Assembly: GCA_904424815.1 (NCBI GenBank)
Contig: CAJGBI010000001.1
Span: 954,508-1,018,507, forward strand
Source: Puniceicoccaceae bacterium Marseille-Q1082
GTDB taxonomy: Bacteria; Verrucomicrobiota; Verrucomicrobiia; Opitutales; Intestinicryptomonadaceae
Reading direction: 5' to 3'
DNA length: 64,000 bases
Every line of letters starts with the position of its first letter. Position 1 is the stretch's first letter. Made by a program: the position numbers and the translations under genes. Below the pieces are notes generated by a model that searched no databases, was not told the origin of the DNA, and was given only the letters and a program-made list of their open reading frames with translations. Positions 31,879 to 40,899 of the stretch are shown here, piece by piece.

Positions 31879-33340
31879 AATATTAGCTAAAATCGGCTTA
31901 AATTCGGCTGGATTTAAAACAGGGCTTGCGCAATGCAAACTTGCGGCTAACTCCTTTAAAAGTTCGATTGGGGGAATGTTCAAGAACTTGGGCGGTCAAG
32001 TGCTTGGAATGCTTGGGGTATCGGTTGGAATAGCGGGCTTAGGCGCGTTGGCGAAACAGACAATAGACCTTGGCGGTCACGTTGAGGATATGGCGAGGAA
32101 TTTGCGCATGGGCAAAAGCGAATTTCAGACGCTTGCTTACGCCGCCAAACTTGCAGGCATGGAAGAAAGCCGCCTCGTAATGACGATGAACAATTTGAAC
32201 TTGCGGACTATTGAAGCTTGCGACGGCAATAAAAGTTATCAAGAGTCCTTTAAGCGTCTTGGAATATCACTACAAGAATTTGCAACGCTTTCCCCTGATA
32301 AAAAGATTGAAGCATTAGGGAACGCTTACAAAAAGTCGGGAGAAAGTCTTACGGCATTAAATGATATTTCGACAATATTGGGTCAAAAGACTGGAGCGCA
32401 AATGCTCGAAGTACTCGATAAAGTATCCACAGAGGGAATGGGAAAGCTTACCCAAGCTTCAATAGAAGCCGGGCACGTTATGGACGAGGAAACACTTGCC
32501 GCCCTTGCGAGGGCCGGAGATGAAATAGATAAGTGGCAAAACCGCATAACTGTAGCCTTTGGCGGATTTTTGGCGGATATGGGAAGTGCTATAGGAAGGC
32601 AAAAGTGGGGCTTAATAATTGGGCAGAAGCTCGCTCAAATGGGAGAATTTATCGAGACTGCGTTTCGTGATATATCCAACTATATTTTAGGCACATTTAA
32701 CACCGTAGGACGGTACATAAATGGTCAATTCGGCAATTTTATTACTCCGATTAGAAACGCAATCACCGACTTTATAAGCTATCTCGGTAATGCGCTTGCT
32801 AAGATTGTCGGATATTTTGACTCAGATTGGGAGAGAGCAATAAACAAGGCTGTTAACGCCTTGGATAAGTTGAGGGAGGAATCAAATAAACTCTCCCAGA
32901 AAGATAAGGGAAAGAGCTTTTCAGAAATATTCACAGAGGAGATGGCTACTGCCAAACTTCAGAATGATACTCGCAAGCGTTCAGATTTATGGACCTCTGG
33001 CAGTGTAGATTGGTACAAGACGCAAATAGCCGAAGCCGAAAGACTGCGCGATATTGAAAAGCAAGCCCACATAGAAGCGGAAAATGCCCGCAAAGCAAAA
33101 TACGCCGCCGCTGATGCCACACCCGAAATAAAGGACGCAGGGAAAGGCTCGAAGTCAAAATCTAAATCCCAGTATAACGACAGCTCTCTTGCTAAAATCG
33201 GAGGCGGAGGTCTTACGGCAACCAGATACGATGTAGCAGAAAAGCAGCTCAATGAATCGAAAAAACAATCGAAGCTCTTAACGAAAATTGCTGAAAATAC
33301 CGAAAAGCAAAATTCGCAAAACGAGCTTCTTATGCGGTAA
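31865..33340 (+). CDS. Tape measure protein
   Basis: This 491-residue protein has Ala/Gly-rich hydrophobic stretches near the N-terminus (GGQVLGMLGVSVGIAGLGALAKQ), long amphipathic helices and a charged coiled-coil C-terminus (AEKQLNESKKQSKLLTKIAENTEKQNSQNELL). These are normal for tail length-determining proteins; by length alone it implies a short, perhaps 70-80 nm, tail. It starts inside the end of the chaperone gene. Confidence 0.8.
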   Translation: MASSEILAKIGLNSAGFKTGLAQCKLAANSFKSSIGGMFKNLGGQVLGMLGVSVGIAGLGALAKQTIDLGGHVEDMARNLRMGKSEFQTLAYAAKLAGMEESRLVMTMNNLNLRTIEACDGNKSYQESFKRLGISLQEFATLSPDKKIEALGNAYKKSGESLTALNDISTILGQKTGAQMLEVLDKVSTEGMGKLTQASIEAGHVMDEETLAALARAGDEIDKWQNRITVAFGGFLADMGSAIGRQKWGLIIGQKLAQMGEFIETAFRDISNYILGTFNTVGRYINGQFGNFITPIRNAITDFISYLGNALAKIVGYFDSDWERAINKAVNALDKLREESNKLSQKDKGKSFSEIFTEEMATAKLQNDTRKRSDLWTSGSVDWYKTQIAEAERLRDIEKQAHIEAENARKAKYAAADATPEIKDAGKGSKSKSKSQYNDSSLAKIGGGGLTATRYDVAEKQLNESKKQSKLLTKIAENTEKQNSQNELLMR

Positions 33341-33364
33341 TTTTTGACAATGCGGCTTTCTATA

Positions 33365-34051
33365 ATGAAAGTACGCTTACAAAACGGAGAAGTTTGTTTT
33401 CTTAGGGATTCTGGAGAGAGAACAGTATCGGAGGATTCTGTTGCGACGTGTTCTGCTACTTGGTTTTGTTATCCATATTCGGCGGCAAGCGCAAATTCGC
33501 CTATAATAAACAAGTCCGTTCACCCGATATGGAACGGTTTGTATTGCAAATCGGTTTCCATAAAAAAGTACGGCGATGGGGCTTTAATAACTGCGCAATA
33601 CGAAGGTGCCGAGTCATGGAGTTCAACAAGCGACCAGCATGAAAACACGGTTGAAGTTTCCTGCACAATGCGCGAGGAACCTATTGAAAGCCACCCGAAT
33701 TTTGAAAGTTGGGCTGGGACTCCTCAAAAACCTAATTGCGGAATATTCGACGAGGACGGGAAGTTCACAGGGTGGAATTCCAAGACAGAAGGCGGCAAGA
33801 TTATGGCGGGGGTAAAGAGCTACCTTGTCCCCTCATATTCGGGAACTGTGAGCTACATTTCAAAGGGGGTGCCGAGTCTCGGCGGCATAGGAAGAATAGG
33901 CGGTGGAGGAGGATTGCCGTCTGTTGGCGGAATGTACCAATGGATGTGCACAGGGATTTCCTACCAGAGTATGTCTGACGGCAATTATAAGGTTTCGGAA
34001 ACTTACCTTTTAAGCGGTCCAAGAGGGTGGAACAGATATATATACAGCTGA
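33365..34051 (+). CDS. Tail tip or baseplate protein candidate
   Basis: A 228-residue beta-rich protein with Gly-rich loops (SLGGIGRIGGGGGLPSVGGM). It follows the tape measure. I start at 33365 because TTGACA (33344-33349) is 15 nt upstream, as in related cases; the in-frame ATG at 33350 would overlap that box. No family recognised. Confidence 0.45.
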   Translation: MKVRLQNGEVCFLRDSGERTVSEDSVATCSATWFCYPYSAASANSPIINKSVHPIWNGLYCKSVSIKKYGDGALITAQYEGAESWSSTSDQHENTVEVSCTMREEPIESHPNFESWAGTPQKPNCGIFDEDGKFTGWNSKTEGGKIMAGVKSYLVPSYSGTVSYISKGVPSLGGIGRIGGGGGLPSVGGMYQWMCTGISYQSMSDGNYKVSETYLLSGPRGWNRYIYS

Positions 34052-34069
34052 CTTTAATCTAAAACTGAA

Positions 34070-34093
34070 GGGATATTTGCGATAGCAAATCCC
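34070..34093. repeat. Intergenic hairpin before the fibre gene
   Basis: GGGATATTTGC (34070-34080), GATA, GCAAATCCC (34085-34093). No T run follows. It may be a processing or REP-like site. The next gene starts 22 bp downstream after AGGAATAATAAAAA. Confidence 0.5.
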
Positions 34094-34115
34094 GCCTCTT
34101 TAGGAATAATAAAAA

Positions 34116-36191
34116 ATGCTTAAGGATTTAGGAAATCAGAAACTCCCGCGATTTAAGGCGGGCGCACCTTTGTTGGAACAGGTCACTGCAGAGCGAATGA
34201 ACGATATTTGCTCTATGATAGAGGCGTGCCGTTTGCAAAATGGCGTTGGCTACACAATGAATCGTTCAGTTGGCGGAACGACGCTTACCATATTGGATAT
34301 GGCGTCAGCTTCAAAAGTGAAACTTTGGAATATAAACTTTGATGACAACATATCGCTTTCCGCCTTGGAAATTTCCGCAGATGTTCTTGAACATTTGGAA
34401 GATATAGTAGCCGATGTATTGCCAGACACGGAGGAATATCAGAGCAACATTCAGACATATCTAAATCAAGTTATAGGCACTCACAAATCTGGTGAAGCTG
34501 GAACAGCCGACGGCCTTTCAGAGAAAATAAAAGAACTCTTTGAACCTTACAGGGAACAGATAGAAGATGCCATACGGGAATATCTTGAATCTATCGACCC
34601 CGCCTTTGTGGTGCGAAGCAATATTCAAAGCTATTTTAGTTCACACGACCAAAGTCCACACTCGGGAGATATGATATGGAATGCAAGATATGGTCTTTGC
34701 TATGCCATTTTTAAGGAGGTCAAAAATAGCGATGATACTTCTTTCCCAGAGGAAAATGGACTTTACTCGATATTGTTTACAGTCTCCGATGTCCGCTATT
34801 TTGCCTTATATCTTGGACCAGTTGAAAACCCGGAAAAATTTTTAGAGACTCTCACTGGATTTGTGGGGAAAACCATAGGCGATGTTGTAGGAAATCTTAC
34901 GGAGGGCAATGCTTCCGCCTATCTAAATGCCACTGCCGCCGCCTTAAAGGCACTTTGGGACGATATACCAGAGCCGATTCCCGGTCCTATGGGGCCGCAA
35001 GGTCCTAAAGGAGAGGACGGTAAAGATGGCCAAGATGGGGAAAAGGGAGAAAAAGGCGACAAGGGGGATAAAGGTGATAAAGGCGATACTGGAGACCAAA
35101 TAATAGAAAGAGTTGTCGATAGTGGAGCCTATGACGACACCGAATTGCGCAATCTCGTTAAGCAACTTTCGGACTTATTGGATAAACAGACCGAGATTAT
35201 CAATAACAATATCCAAGAAATTGACGGCTTAAAAATCTGGCGAACTGGCACGGAAGGCGAACTTCGTGCTATTGAAATCGAAATCCAGAATATAAAAACT
35301 CGTTTAAGTGAACTCGCGGGAGAAGACCAACGTATATGGGCGGAAATTTCCAATCTTTGGAACGCAATTCGGAATATTCCCAAAGGCGAAAAAGGAGACC
35401 AAGGAGAGGTTGGCCCGCAGGGTCCTCAAGGAATTCAAGGACCAAAGGGTGACAAAGGCGACAAGGGGGATACTGGGCCAATGGGACCTCAAGGACCCGC
35501 AGGCGGAAGTGGCGGAGAACAAGGCCCTATGGGACCGCAAGGACCAAAGGGAGATAAAGGTGACAAAGGAGACACTGGCGCACAAGGTCCAATGGGACCG
35601 CAGGGTCCTCAGGGAATAAAAGGTGACACTGGTCCGCAAGGTCCCCAAGGAATCCAAGGCCCGAAAGGTGATAAAGGAGATGCAGGAGATGTTTCGGCAA
35701 TAAGTGCATCGCTTGCTTCTCTTGAAAGTAGAATGGCAAATGCCGAGGGTAGAATTTCCGCAAATGAAACTGCAATTTTGAATATGCGGCAAGATATTGA
35801 CTACGTTAAGCGGACAATAGATTCAGCCGTGAATGTTGCGCTTGTAGATGCCAATGGGAACGTCGCCAATGTCAAAGTATTGCAACACGCGCAAGGCAAT
35901 GAACTTATGACGGAAATATACTACTTTGACCCCGTGAGCAATATGATGACAGCTACCAAAGTATTTTCAAATGCCTCAAACGCAGTCGTGACGGATTGGA
36001 AGCCTACCGAAATTCAGTTCGTTCTTCCGAATGGCGAAAGCGCAAGTATTACGATACTGGCAGATAGTTCCACATTGCAGGCTCTCGGAACGGTATTCCA
36101 GTCGGAGGGGTGCGAAGTATGCGAAGGGGGTTCAACCATAGTTAAGTATTTTCTTACGTCCGGCGTGGGGAGTGGCCCTGAGGGGAATTGA
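34116..36191 (+). CDS. Collagen-like tail fibre
   Basis: This 691-residue protein has an N-terminal attachment part (about 1-280), a Gly-X-Y block at about 287-330 ([17 protein letters not shown]), a helical spacer with coiled coil (about 330-420), a second long Gly-X-Y region at about 424-523 interrupted by GGSGGEQ, a trimeric coiled coil ([19 protein letters not shown]) and a beta C-terminus of about 110 residues likely to bind the receptor. Collagen-like and coiled-coil segments make homotrimers. The repeats may recombine, changing the length of the fibre. Confidence 0.85.
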   Translation: MLKDLGNQKLPRFKAGAPLLEQVTAERMNDICSMIEACRLQNGVGYTMNRSVGGTTLTILDMASASKVKLWNINFDDNISLSALEISADVLEHLEDIVADVLPDTEEYQSNIQTYLNQVIGTHKSGEAGTADGLSEKIKELFEPYREQIEDAIREYLESIDPAFVVRSNIQSYFSSHDQSPHSGDMIWNARYGLCYAIFKEVKNSDDTSFPEENGLYSILFTVSDVRYFALYLGPVENPEKFLETLTGFVGKTIGDVVGNLTEGNASAYLNATAAALKALWDDIPEPIPGPMGPQGPKGEDGKDGQDGEKGEKGDKGDKGDKGDTGDQIIERVVDSGAYDDTELRNLVKQLSDLLDKQTEIINNNIQEIDGLKIWRTGTEGELRAIEIEIQNIKTRLSELAGEDQRIWAEISNLWNAIRNIPKGEKGDQGEVGPQGPQGIQGPKGDKGDKGDTGPMGPQGPAGGSGGEQGPMGPQGPKGDKGDKGDTGAQGPMGPQGPQGIKGDTGPQGPQGIQGPKGDKGDAGDVSAISASLASLESRMANAEGRISANETAILNMRQDIDYVKRTIDSAVNVALVDANGNVANVKVLQHAQGNELMTEIYYFDPVSNMMTATKVFSNASNAVVTDWKPTEIQFVLPNGESASITILADSSTLQALGTVFQSEGCEVCEGGSTIVKYFLTSGVGSGPEGN

Positions 36192-36193
36192 TT

Positions 36194-36529
36194 ATGGTAA
36201 GAATAAAAGCAAAATGCGACGATAATTGCGATTGTCAGACGCGAATTATAGCCAAGTACACAACAAGTCGTGATAATCCAGTTTGGGATTTAACGCCGTA
36301 CCAAGGCGCGGGAATAGGAATGCCCAATACATATTGGAGGCTTGTTGAGAGAGATTATCTTCTGGAATACAATAGGGGAAGGATAGATGAAAGCGGAACT
36401 CTTGTAGGGCTTCCAAACGAATTTAGGTCAACTTATATATACGAGGGATTTATGGAACTCCAACAAGGGTGTTCAAATCCTTGCTGTACGCCAAGTGTTG
36501 GTTGTGAAGACGATGTATCGTGGCCATAG
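36194..36529 (+). CDS. Small Cys-rich phage protein
   Basis: 111 residues with clustered cysteines at both ends (CDDNCDCQ; CSNPCCTPSVGC), which could bind metal or form disulfides. The start at 36194 is just after the fibre stop. Function unknown; probably fibre- or tail-associated by position. Confidence 0.5.
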   Translation: MVRIKAKCDDNCDCQTRIIAKYTTSRDNPVWDLTPYQGAGIGMPNTYWRLVERDYLLEYNRGRIDESGTLVGLPNEFRSTYIYEGFMELQQGCSNPCCTPSVGCEDDVSWP

Positions 36530-36540
36530 GAGAATATGCA

Positions 36541-37491
36541 ATGTTCGATTTTAAAGAAGAAATATGCTCCCACATGCCGTTTATAGCTTATGGGAAAGCT
36601 CCCGATTTTGAGCCAAAGGCATTTTGCTGTTTGATGTTAAATGGCAAATGGAAGCTCCATCACTTTTACAATGGCAAGTGGGAACGGGTAAATACAGGAT
36701 TGCCAGACGACGCCACAGAGTGTTCCCCAACTGCCGAATGGAAAGGCGCTAAATGGCATTTATCATTTATAGCGGGCGGATTTGGAGACGATAGAAGGTA
36801 TTATCTTTATCGAATTGATGATTTGGACAATCCAATAGCTGAAAAAGTGTGCCTTGCAGATGTAGGCTTCATCTGGAAAAATCAAATCGTTTACGCCACT
36901 CGGGGCGGAGAACTAAGCATAAGCGGCATACAAGGCACAAAGAATTTTCATTTTAATGATGTAGAATGGCTTTATAGGGTATCTTACAATCCAGACAATC
37001 CTCACGAACTTCTTATATCTGGGCAGAAGAAAGGCGGCTACATTTTCTCTTGGATTTTTAATCCTTCAAAAAAATACCTATATGACTTGTCCGACAATGG
37101 AGATGTTGCGTATAAGGCGGCTCTATTTAACGGCAAATGTTATTATGCAAAGCGCGGCAACGGTGGCTTTGAAGATAGACACATTGTAATGGCACAAAAC
37201 CTGCGAATAAGTGAACTTTCATATGACGATATTGTCGGGAATTCGCAGGAGGCAAATTCGCCGAGCATGCTTAAAATGCTCCAGAACTTTACAAGTGCTA
37301 CCTTTCGTTGGGCGAGTGCAGGCTTTAAGATAGCAGACGATGAAACCTTGGCAAAACGCCAAGCATTTTGCGATACATGCCAATATTGGAAGGCTTCCGC
37401 CCGCCTTGGAATGGGGAAATGCCTAAAGTGCGGTTGCACGTCTTTAAAGCTTAAATTCGATACTGAAAAGTGTCCAGTAGGGAAGTGGTAA
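36541..37491 (+). CDS. Beta-propeller-like protein with C-terminal zinc ribbon
   Basis: 316 residues, start after AGGAGA. The first 230 residues have repeated strand units with Trp (GKWKLHHFYNGKWERV, EWKGAKWHLSFIAGG, IWKNQIVYATRGGELSI), a propeller-like pattern. The C-terminus has CDTCQYW and KCLKCGC, plus a final Cys, consistent with one zinc site. It could be a fibre adaptor or a host-surface-binding protein; it is not a recognisable lysin. Confidence 0.5.
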   Translation: MFDFKEEICSHMPFIAYGKAPDFEPKAFCCLMLNGKWKLHHFYNGKWERVNTGLPDDATECSPTAEWKGAKWHLSFIAGGFGDDRRYYLYRIDDLDNPIAEKVCLADVGFIWKNQIVYATRGGELSISGIQGTKNFHFNDVEWLYRVSYNPDNPHELLISGQKKGGYIFSWIFNPSKKYLYDLSDNGDVAYKAALFNGKCYYAKRGNGGFEDRHIVMAQNLRISELSYDDIVGNSQEANSPSMLKMLQNFTSATFRWASAGFKIADDETLAKRQAFCDTCQYWKASARLGMGKCLKCGCTSLKLKFDTEKCPVGKW

Positions 37492-37515
37492 TTTTGACAA
37501 TGTGCGTTTTCTTAT

Positions 37516-39819
37516 ATGACGCTATACATTGACATAGAGAACAAGAAGCTTGTCCAAAGTATTACCTCAGACCGTTCGGTTTCTACTCCCGTTTTTATGC
37601 AGGGAGACAAGGAACCACTGGAAATCTTCTTATTGGAAAAAGGCGAGGACACAATATTTAGCCCAAAGGTCTTGACTGTCGGCACCGACTTCTTGCGGGT
37701 GGCCATTGCAAGATTTAAGGGTTACCCCAAATCCTTGACCTATGCAAGCGGCTATACGCTCAATCCTAATGGCGGGGCGGAAGTCTTGTTGCCCCTTAAC
37801 ACAAAGGACATTGAAATAGCCCTCCAAGAACAGGAATATATTTCCGCCTTTTTGGAGGTGGAATATTCCAATACCGACGGCAGGGTTATCACTGTATTGC
37901 AGACTGCTTGCAGAGTAAAAAATGACCTAATCGACAATGCACCGAGAGTTGAACTCCAAGAGCAGTTTTACGACAAAGTCTATGTTGACGAGGTGTTTTC
38001 AAAGAAGTCCGCAAACCTTTCAGACTTGGCAGACAAGGCGGCTTCGCGCACAAACCTCGGCGTATATTCAAAGTCCGAAACCGATGCTAAAGACGCATTG
38101 GCCTTAGAAAAGGCGTCCAATCTTTCGGACCTTGCTAATAAAGAGACTGCAAGAAGCAATCTCAGTGTATATTCAAAATCTGAGGTCGATTCAAAGCACG
38201 AGCTTGACCTAAAAAAGGCTGAAAACCTTTCCGATTTGGCTGATACAGAGCAAGCAAGATCCAATCTCGACGTCCCGCAAGTTTGCGAACTTGCCCCTTT
38301 GGGAAGTTCGGGAATAATCTCTCGGGGTTCTCTTACAATATCGGGTTCATACGGCTATGGGATAGGCGACGACTTTCCCCAAGGTGAAAAGAAATGGACG
38401 TTTCTAACTACATACCTTTCGAGAGACAAAGGAGGTACATTATTTTCATCTGCATATACAGATTATAATTACTTTTACCCCGCTATTTCAGCAGACGGGA
38501 GTAAATTAGACGCGGGGTATATTTATTCGTACGATAGTGAAACCGGTACCGATAATAGCCGAGAAGTTTTATTCCCTATTTCAAATCCAATTAAATATGG
38601 AGATAAAATAGCAATGACTTTGGACGACCGAGATTTCAAGCTCTATAAGGGATTGGAGCTTGTCGCATCGGGAACAATACCGGACGAATTGTACATATAC
38701 AGCGCATCGAGCTTCTTGTCTTGGAAGGGATTAAAGAAGGATATTGTGTATTCTTGCTCGATGATTTTACCACTCACATCGGCAGAGGGTACTTCGTCCA
38801 AGTTGAACTATTCCATTGAAGACTATATGAACGGAGAATATCCGCCCAAGACTATTTTGAGTTCAAGATTCTACAATGTAAAAACGACCTTTCTCTCGAC
38901 ATTCTCATACTCTAACTCGGGGATACAATGTGTTGGCGGCGCAAGTATTGGCAATAAGTCAAACTGCCTAAAAATTTCGCTTAAGGTTTTAACTTACAGC
39001 TACTCAAGGGAGTACAACCTGCCCGTTAACTCATTTTCGGCAAGTGGAATAAAGTATCGAATAAAATTTAACGTATATCTGCCGACCACAAATCCCAATG
39101 TCTCTAAACTACAATTAAAACTTGGGAGTTATGCCTTAAGCACAGCAGGTACTATTATATCAAAAACCGATAACATTGATAATAGGGGATATATCCAACC
39201 CAAAGATGAGTGGCAGGAAGTAGATGTCACTCTAAGAATGAAATATACGGGCACTCCCAAGCTTTGCCTTTTAAAGGGAAGTTCTAGCTATTATAGAGTA
39301 GAAGAAGAAACTACAGATGCTGTTTATGTAAGAGACATATATGCTTGGGGCATGGAAGGAATAGAAGGTCTCTTTTATGGGAACACTGAATGTGACTTCT
39401 GGATAAACAAGGGAGCTTCAAAATATAACTTAACACACTACAATGGGTATTCATTGCCTTGCTACGGTTCAAAGACCTATCTGCATAAAATTAAAATATC
39501 TGCATTTAACAACTCGTATTTCGAGTATTTTGATAGCTCCATCGCAGGATTGGCTCTATCGCAAATAATTCTGAAATTCGATGGCAATGTAGCTGATACT
39601 TCACAAGAGGAAGATGATAATATCAAGAATATCTTTGTTATGAATCTAAACGGCTATGAAATCTGCCGAGAACAAATACCCGCCGTTAATGCGGGCATGG
39701 CTTACAATATATATCCGCATAAGGGTATTAACAATTATTTTAGCAGTATAGACGTAATGCCTATGTATAGCTGTTCTTGTGGGGGTACGATAGACTTAAT
39801 CTTTACCAAAACAGACTAA
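37516..39819 (+). CDS. Tail fibre or receptor-binding protein
   Basis: This 767-residue protein has an N-terminal domain of about 150 residues, then three fibre repeats of about 35 residues built on NLSDLA-(D/N)K-(A/E)-ARSNL-V-YSKSE (about 160-255), a motif of many phage tail fibres. A long beta-rich carbohydrate-binding-like part follows (FRF-type strands, IAMTLDDRDFKLYKG). No Shine-Dalgarno; TTGACA is 16 nt before the ATG (37494-37499). It probably recognises the host surface. Confidence 0.75.
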   Translation: MTLYIDIENKKLVQSITSDRSVSTPVFMQGDKEPLEIFLLEKGEDTIFSPKVLTVGTDFLRVAIARFKGYPKSLTYASGYTLNPNGGAEVLLPLNTKDIEIALQEQEYISAFLEVEYSNTDGRVITVLQTACRVKNDLIDNAPRVELQEQFYDKVYVDEVFSKKSANLSDLADKAASRTNLGVYSKSETDAKDALALEKASNLSDLANKETARSNLSVYSKSEVDSKHELDLKKAENLSDLADTEQARSNLDVPQVCELAPLGSSGIISRGSLTISGSYGYGIGDDFPQGEKKWTFLTTYLSRDKGGTLFSSAYTDYNYFYPAISADGSKLDAGYIYSYDSETGTDNSREVLFPISNPIKYGDKIAMTLDDRDFKLYKGLELVASGTIPDELYIYSASSFLSWKGLKKDIVYSCSMILPLTSAEGTSSKLNYSIEDYMNGEYPPKTILSSRFYNVKTTFLSTFSYSNSGIQCVGGASIGNKSNCLKISLKVLTYSYSREYNLPVNSFSASGIKYRIKFNVYLPTTNPNVSKLQLKLGSYALSTAGTIISKTDNIDNRGYIQPKDEWQEVDVTLRMKYTGTPKLCLLKGSSSYYRVEEETTDAVYVRDIYAWGMEGIEGLFYGNTECDFWINKGASKYNLTHYNGYSLPCYGSKTYLHKIKISAFNNSYFEYFDSSIAGLALSQIILKFDGNVADTSQEEDDNIKNIFVMNLNGYEICREQIPAVNAGMAYNIYPHKGINNYFSSIDVMPMYSCSCGGTIDLIFTKTD

Positions 39820-39823
39820 AATC

Positions 39824-40090
39824 ATGAATAAATATATCACTATAGTAGAACTCGGCGAGGACGCCACCGACTTTGCCCAAATTATCGGTATAAGAGGTTT
39901 TGAAGCTTCACGATATATATGTGATGCCATAGATCCCGAAGGCAATAGAATTCACGGACAAACCTTTACGCTTCCAAAGAGTATTGAAGGTTTACCGCCC
40001 AATAAAGAAGCTATAAAAAGCGATGTGCTTGCCTCTTGGAAATCTGAAGAAGCCAAGCGCAAAAGAACCGAACAAATTGACACGCTGTAG
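39824..40090 (+). CDS. Small unknown protein next to the fibre
   Basis: 88 residues. The C-terminal half (NKEAIKSDVLASWKSEEAKRKRTEQI) is a charged helix like those of phage tail fibre assembly-type proteins. It begins 4 bp after the fibre stop. Assembly chaperone is a guess. Confidence 0.45.
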   Translation: MNKYITIVELGEDATDFAQIIGIRGFEASRYICDAIDPEGNRIHGQTFTLPKSIEGLPPNKEAIKSDVLASWKSEEAKRKRTEQIDTL

Positions 40091-40096
40091 TCTTGT

Positions 40097-40564
40097 ATGG
40101 AACTAATAACATCACTTTGGGATAGCGGTATTTTAGGCGGAATTGCCACTATGATTGTAACGATTGTCGGGCAGTTATCCGCATTGAATACCCAAAAGTT
40201 TACAGCGGTTTTAGAAACGTTACAAAAGCAACAGACTGCCGATGTAGCCGCTCACGATGCCGCCTTTGCTCGTAGCGGAGACGGAGGCGTATTTGTAAGG
40301 AGGACTATGCTTTTTATGGCCTTTGCCATACTCGGTTTATGCCCGTTTATATTCGCCTTCTTTGAGGATATACCAGTGGCTGTCGAAACTCTCGAACAGA
40401 GCGGCGGCTGGCTCTGGGGATTGATTCCCGAAAAGGAAAGCTTTGCGGTGGCATATGTGAAAGGATTTTACCTCGCCGACGTCTGGAAGGAGCTTATGGC
40501 AAACCTCATATCGGCGTACATTGGAGCGGGTATCACTCGAAAAGCTTTTAGCATTGGGAAATGA
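40097..40564 (+). CDS. Holin-like membrane protein
   Basis: 155 residues with hydrophobic segments at about 10-28 (GILGGIATMIVTIVGQL) and 70-90 (TMLFMAFAILGLCPFIFAFF) and a weaker one near the end (LISAYIGAGI). It lies at the end of the late genes, where lysis genes are expected. TTGACA is 14 nt before the ATG (40077-40082). No endolysin gene is recognisable beside it. Confidence 0.5.
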   Translation: MELITSLWDSGILGGIATMIVTIVGQLSALNTQKFTAVLETLQKQQTADVAAHDAAFARSGDGGVFVRRTMLFMAFAILGLCPFIFAFFEDIPVAVETLEQSGGWLWGLIPEKESFAVAYVKGFYLADVWKELMANLISAYIGAGITRKAFSIGK

Positions 40565-40764
40565 GCGAGGAGTCTAAAGAGCTTGAACTTGTCGAGAAAC
40601 GCCTTGATGTCCTTGAAAGAACCTTGTTTGGCAATGGACATAAAGGACTAAAGGCGGAACTCGTGGAACTCAAAACCCAAATCGAAACCTTTAAGCGCAT
40701 AGCCGTATGGCAGATTGGTATTTTGGTCGCTATTTTCTGTGCGGTTTTAAAAAATATTTGGTGA
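40561..40764 (+). CDS. XhlA-like lysis-associated membrane protein
   Basis: 67 residues: an N-terminal coiled coil (ELELVEKRLDVLERTLFG, LKAELVELKTQIETFKRI) and one C-terminal transmembrane segment (WQIGILVAIFCAVL). This is the layout of the XhlA family, which works with holins. It overlaps the holin-like gene by 4 bp and is the last phage gene. Confidence 0.6.
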   Translation: MSEESKELELVEKRLDVLERTLFGNGHKGLKAELVELKTQIETFKRIAVWQIGILVAIFCAVLKNIW

Positions 40765-40840
40765 AACCTTGCAACTAAACTGCAACTGAGCGATGCCATT
40801 AAAAAATGGAGATGTTGGTAATTAAGGACTTACAAATCTT

Positions 40841-40865
40841 GTCCAATTCCCTCTCTCTCCGCCAG
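40841..40865 (+). other. Possible attR: tRNA-Ser-like 3' end
   Basis: GTCCAATTCCCTCTCTCTCC followed by GCCAG resembles the T-arm and acceptor end of bacterial tRNA-Ser (TTCAATTCCCTCTCTCTCCGCCA), with one T-loop difference and no upstream tRNA body. Such fragments mark prophage ends inserted in tRNA genes. It lies 76 bp after the last phage gene. The matching intact tRNA was not found in this window, so the call is tentative. Confidence 0.35.
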
Positions 40866-40899
40866 TTTTTAAGCGTAAAAGGCAGATTTGCATTAAGTT

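Noticed and set aside
15077-40099. TTGACA boxes as ordinary -35 promoter elements
   Set aside because: With a 17-bp spacer the -10 box would fall on or after the start codon; no consistent TATAAT follows. Only 2441-2470 has normal promoter geometry.
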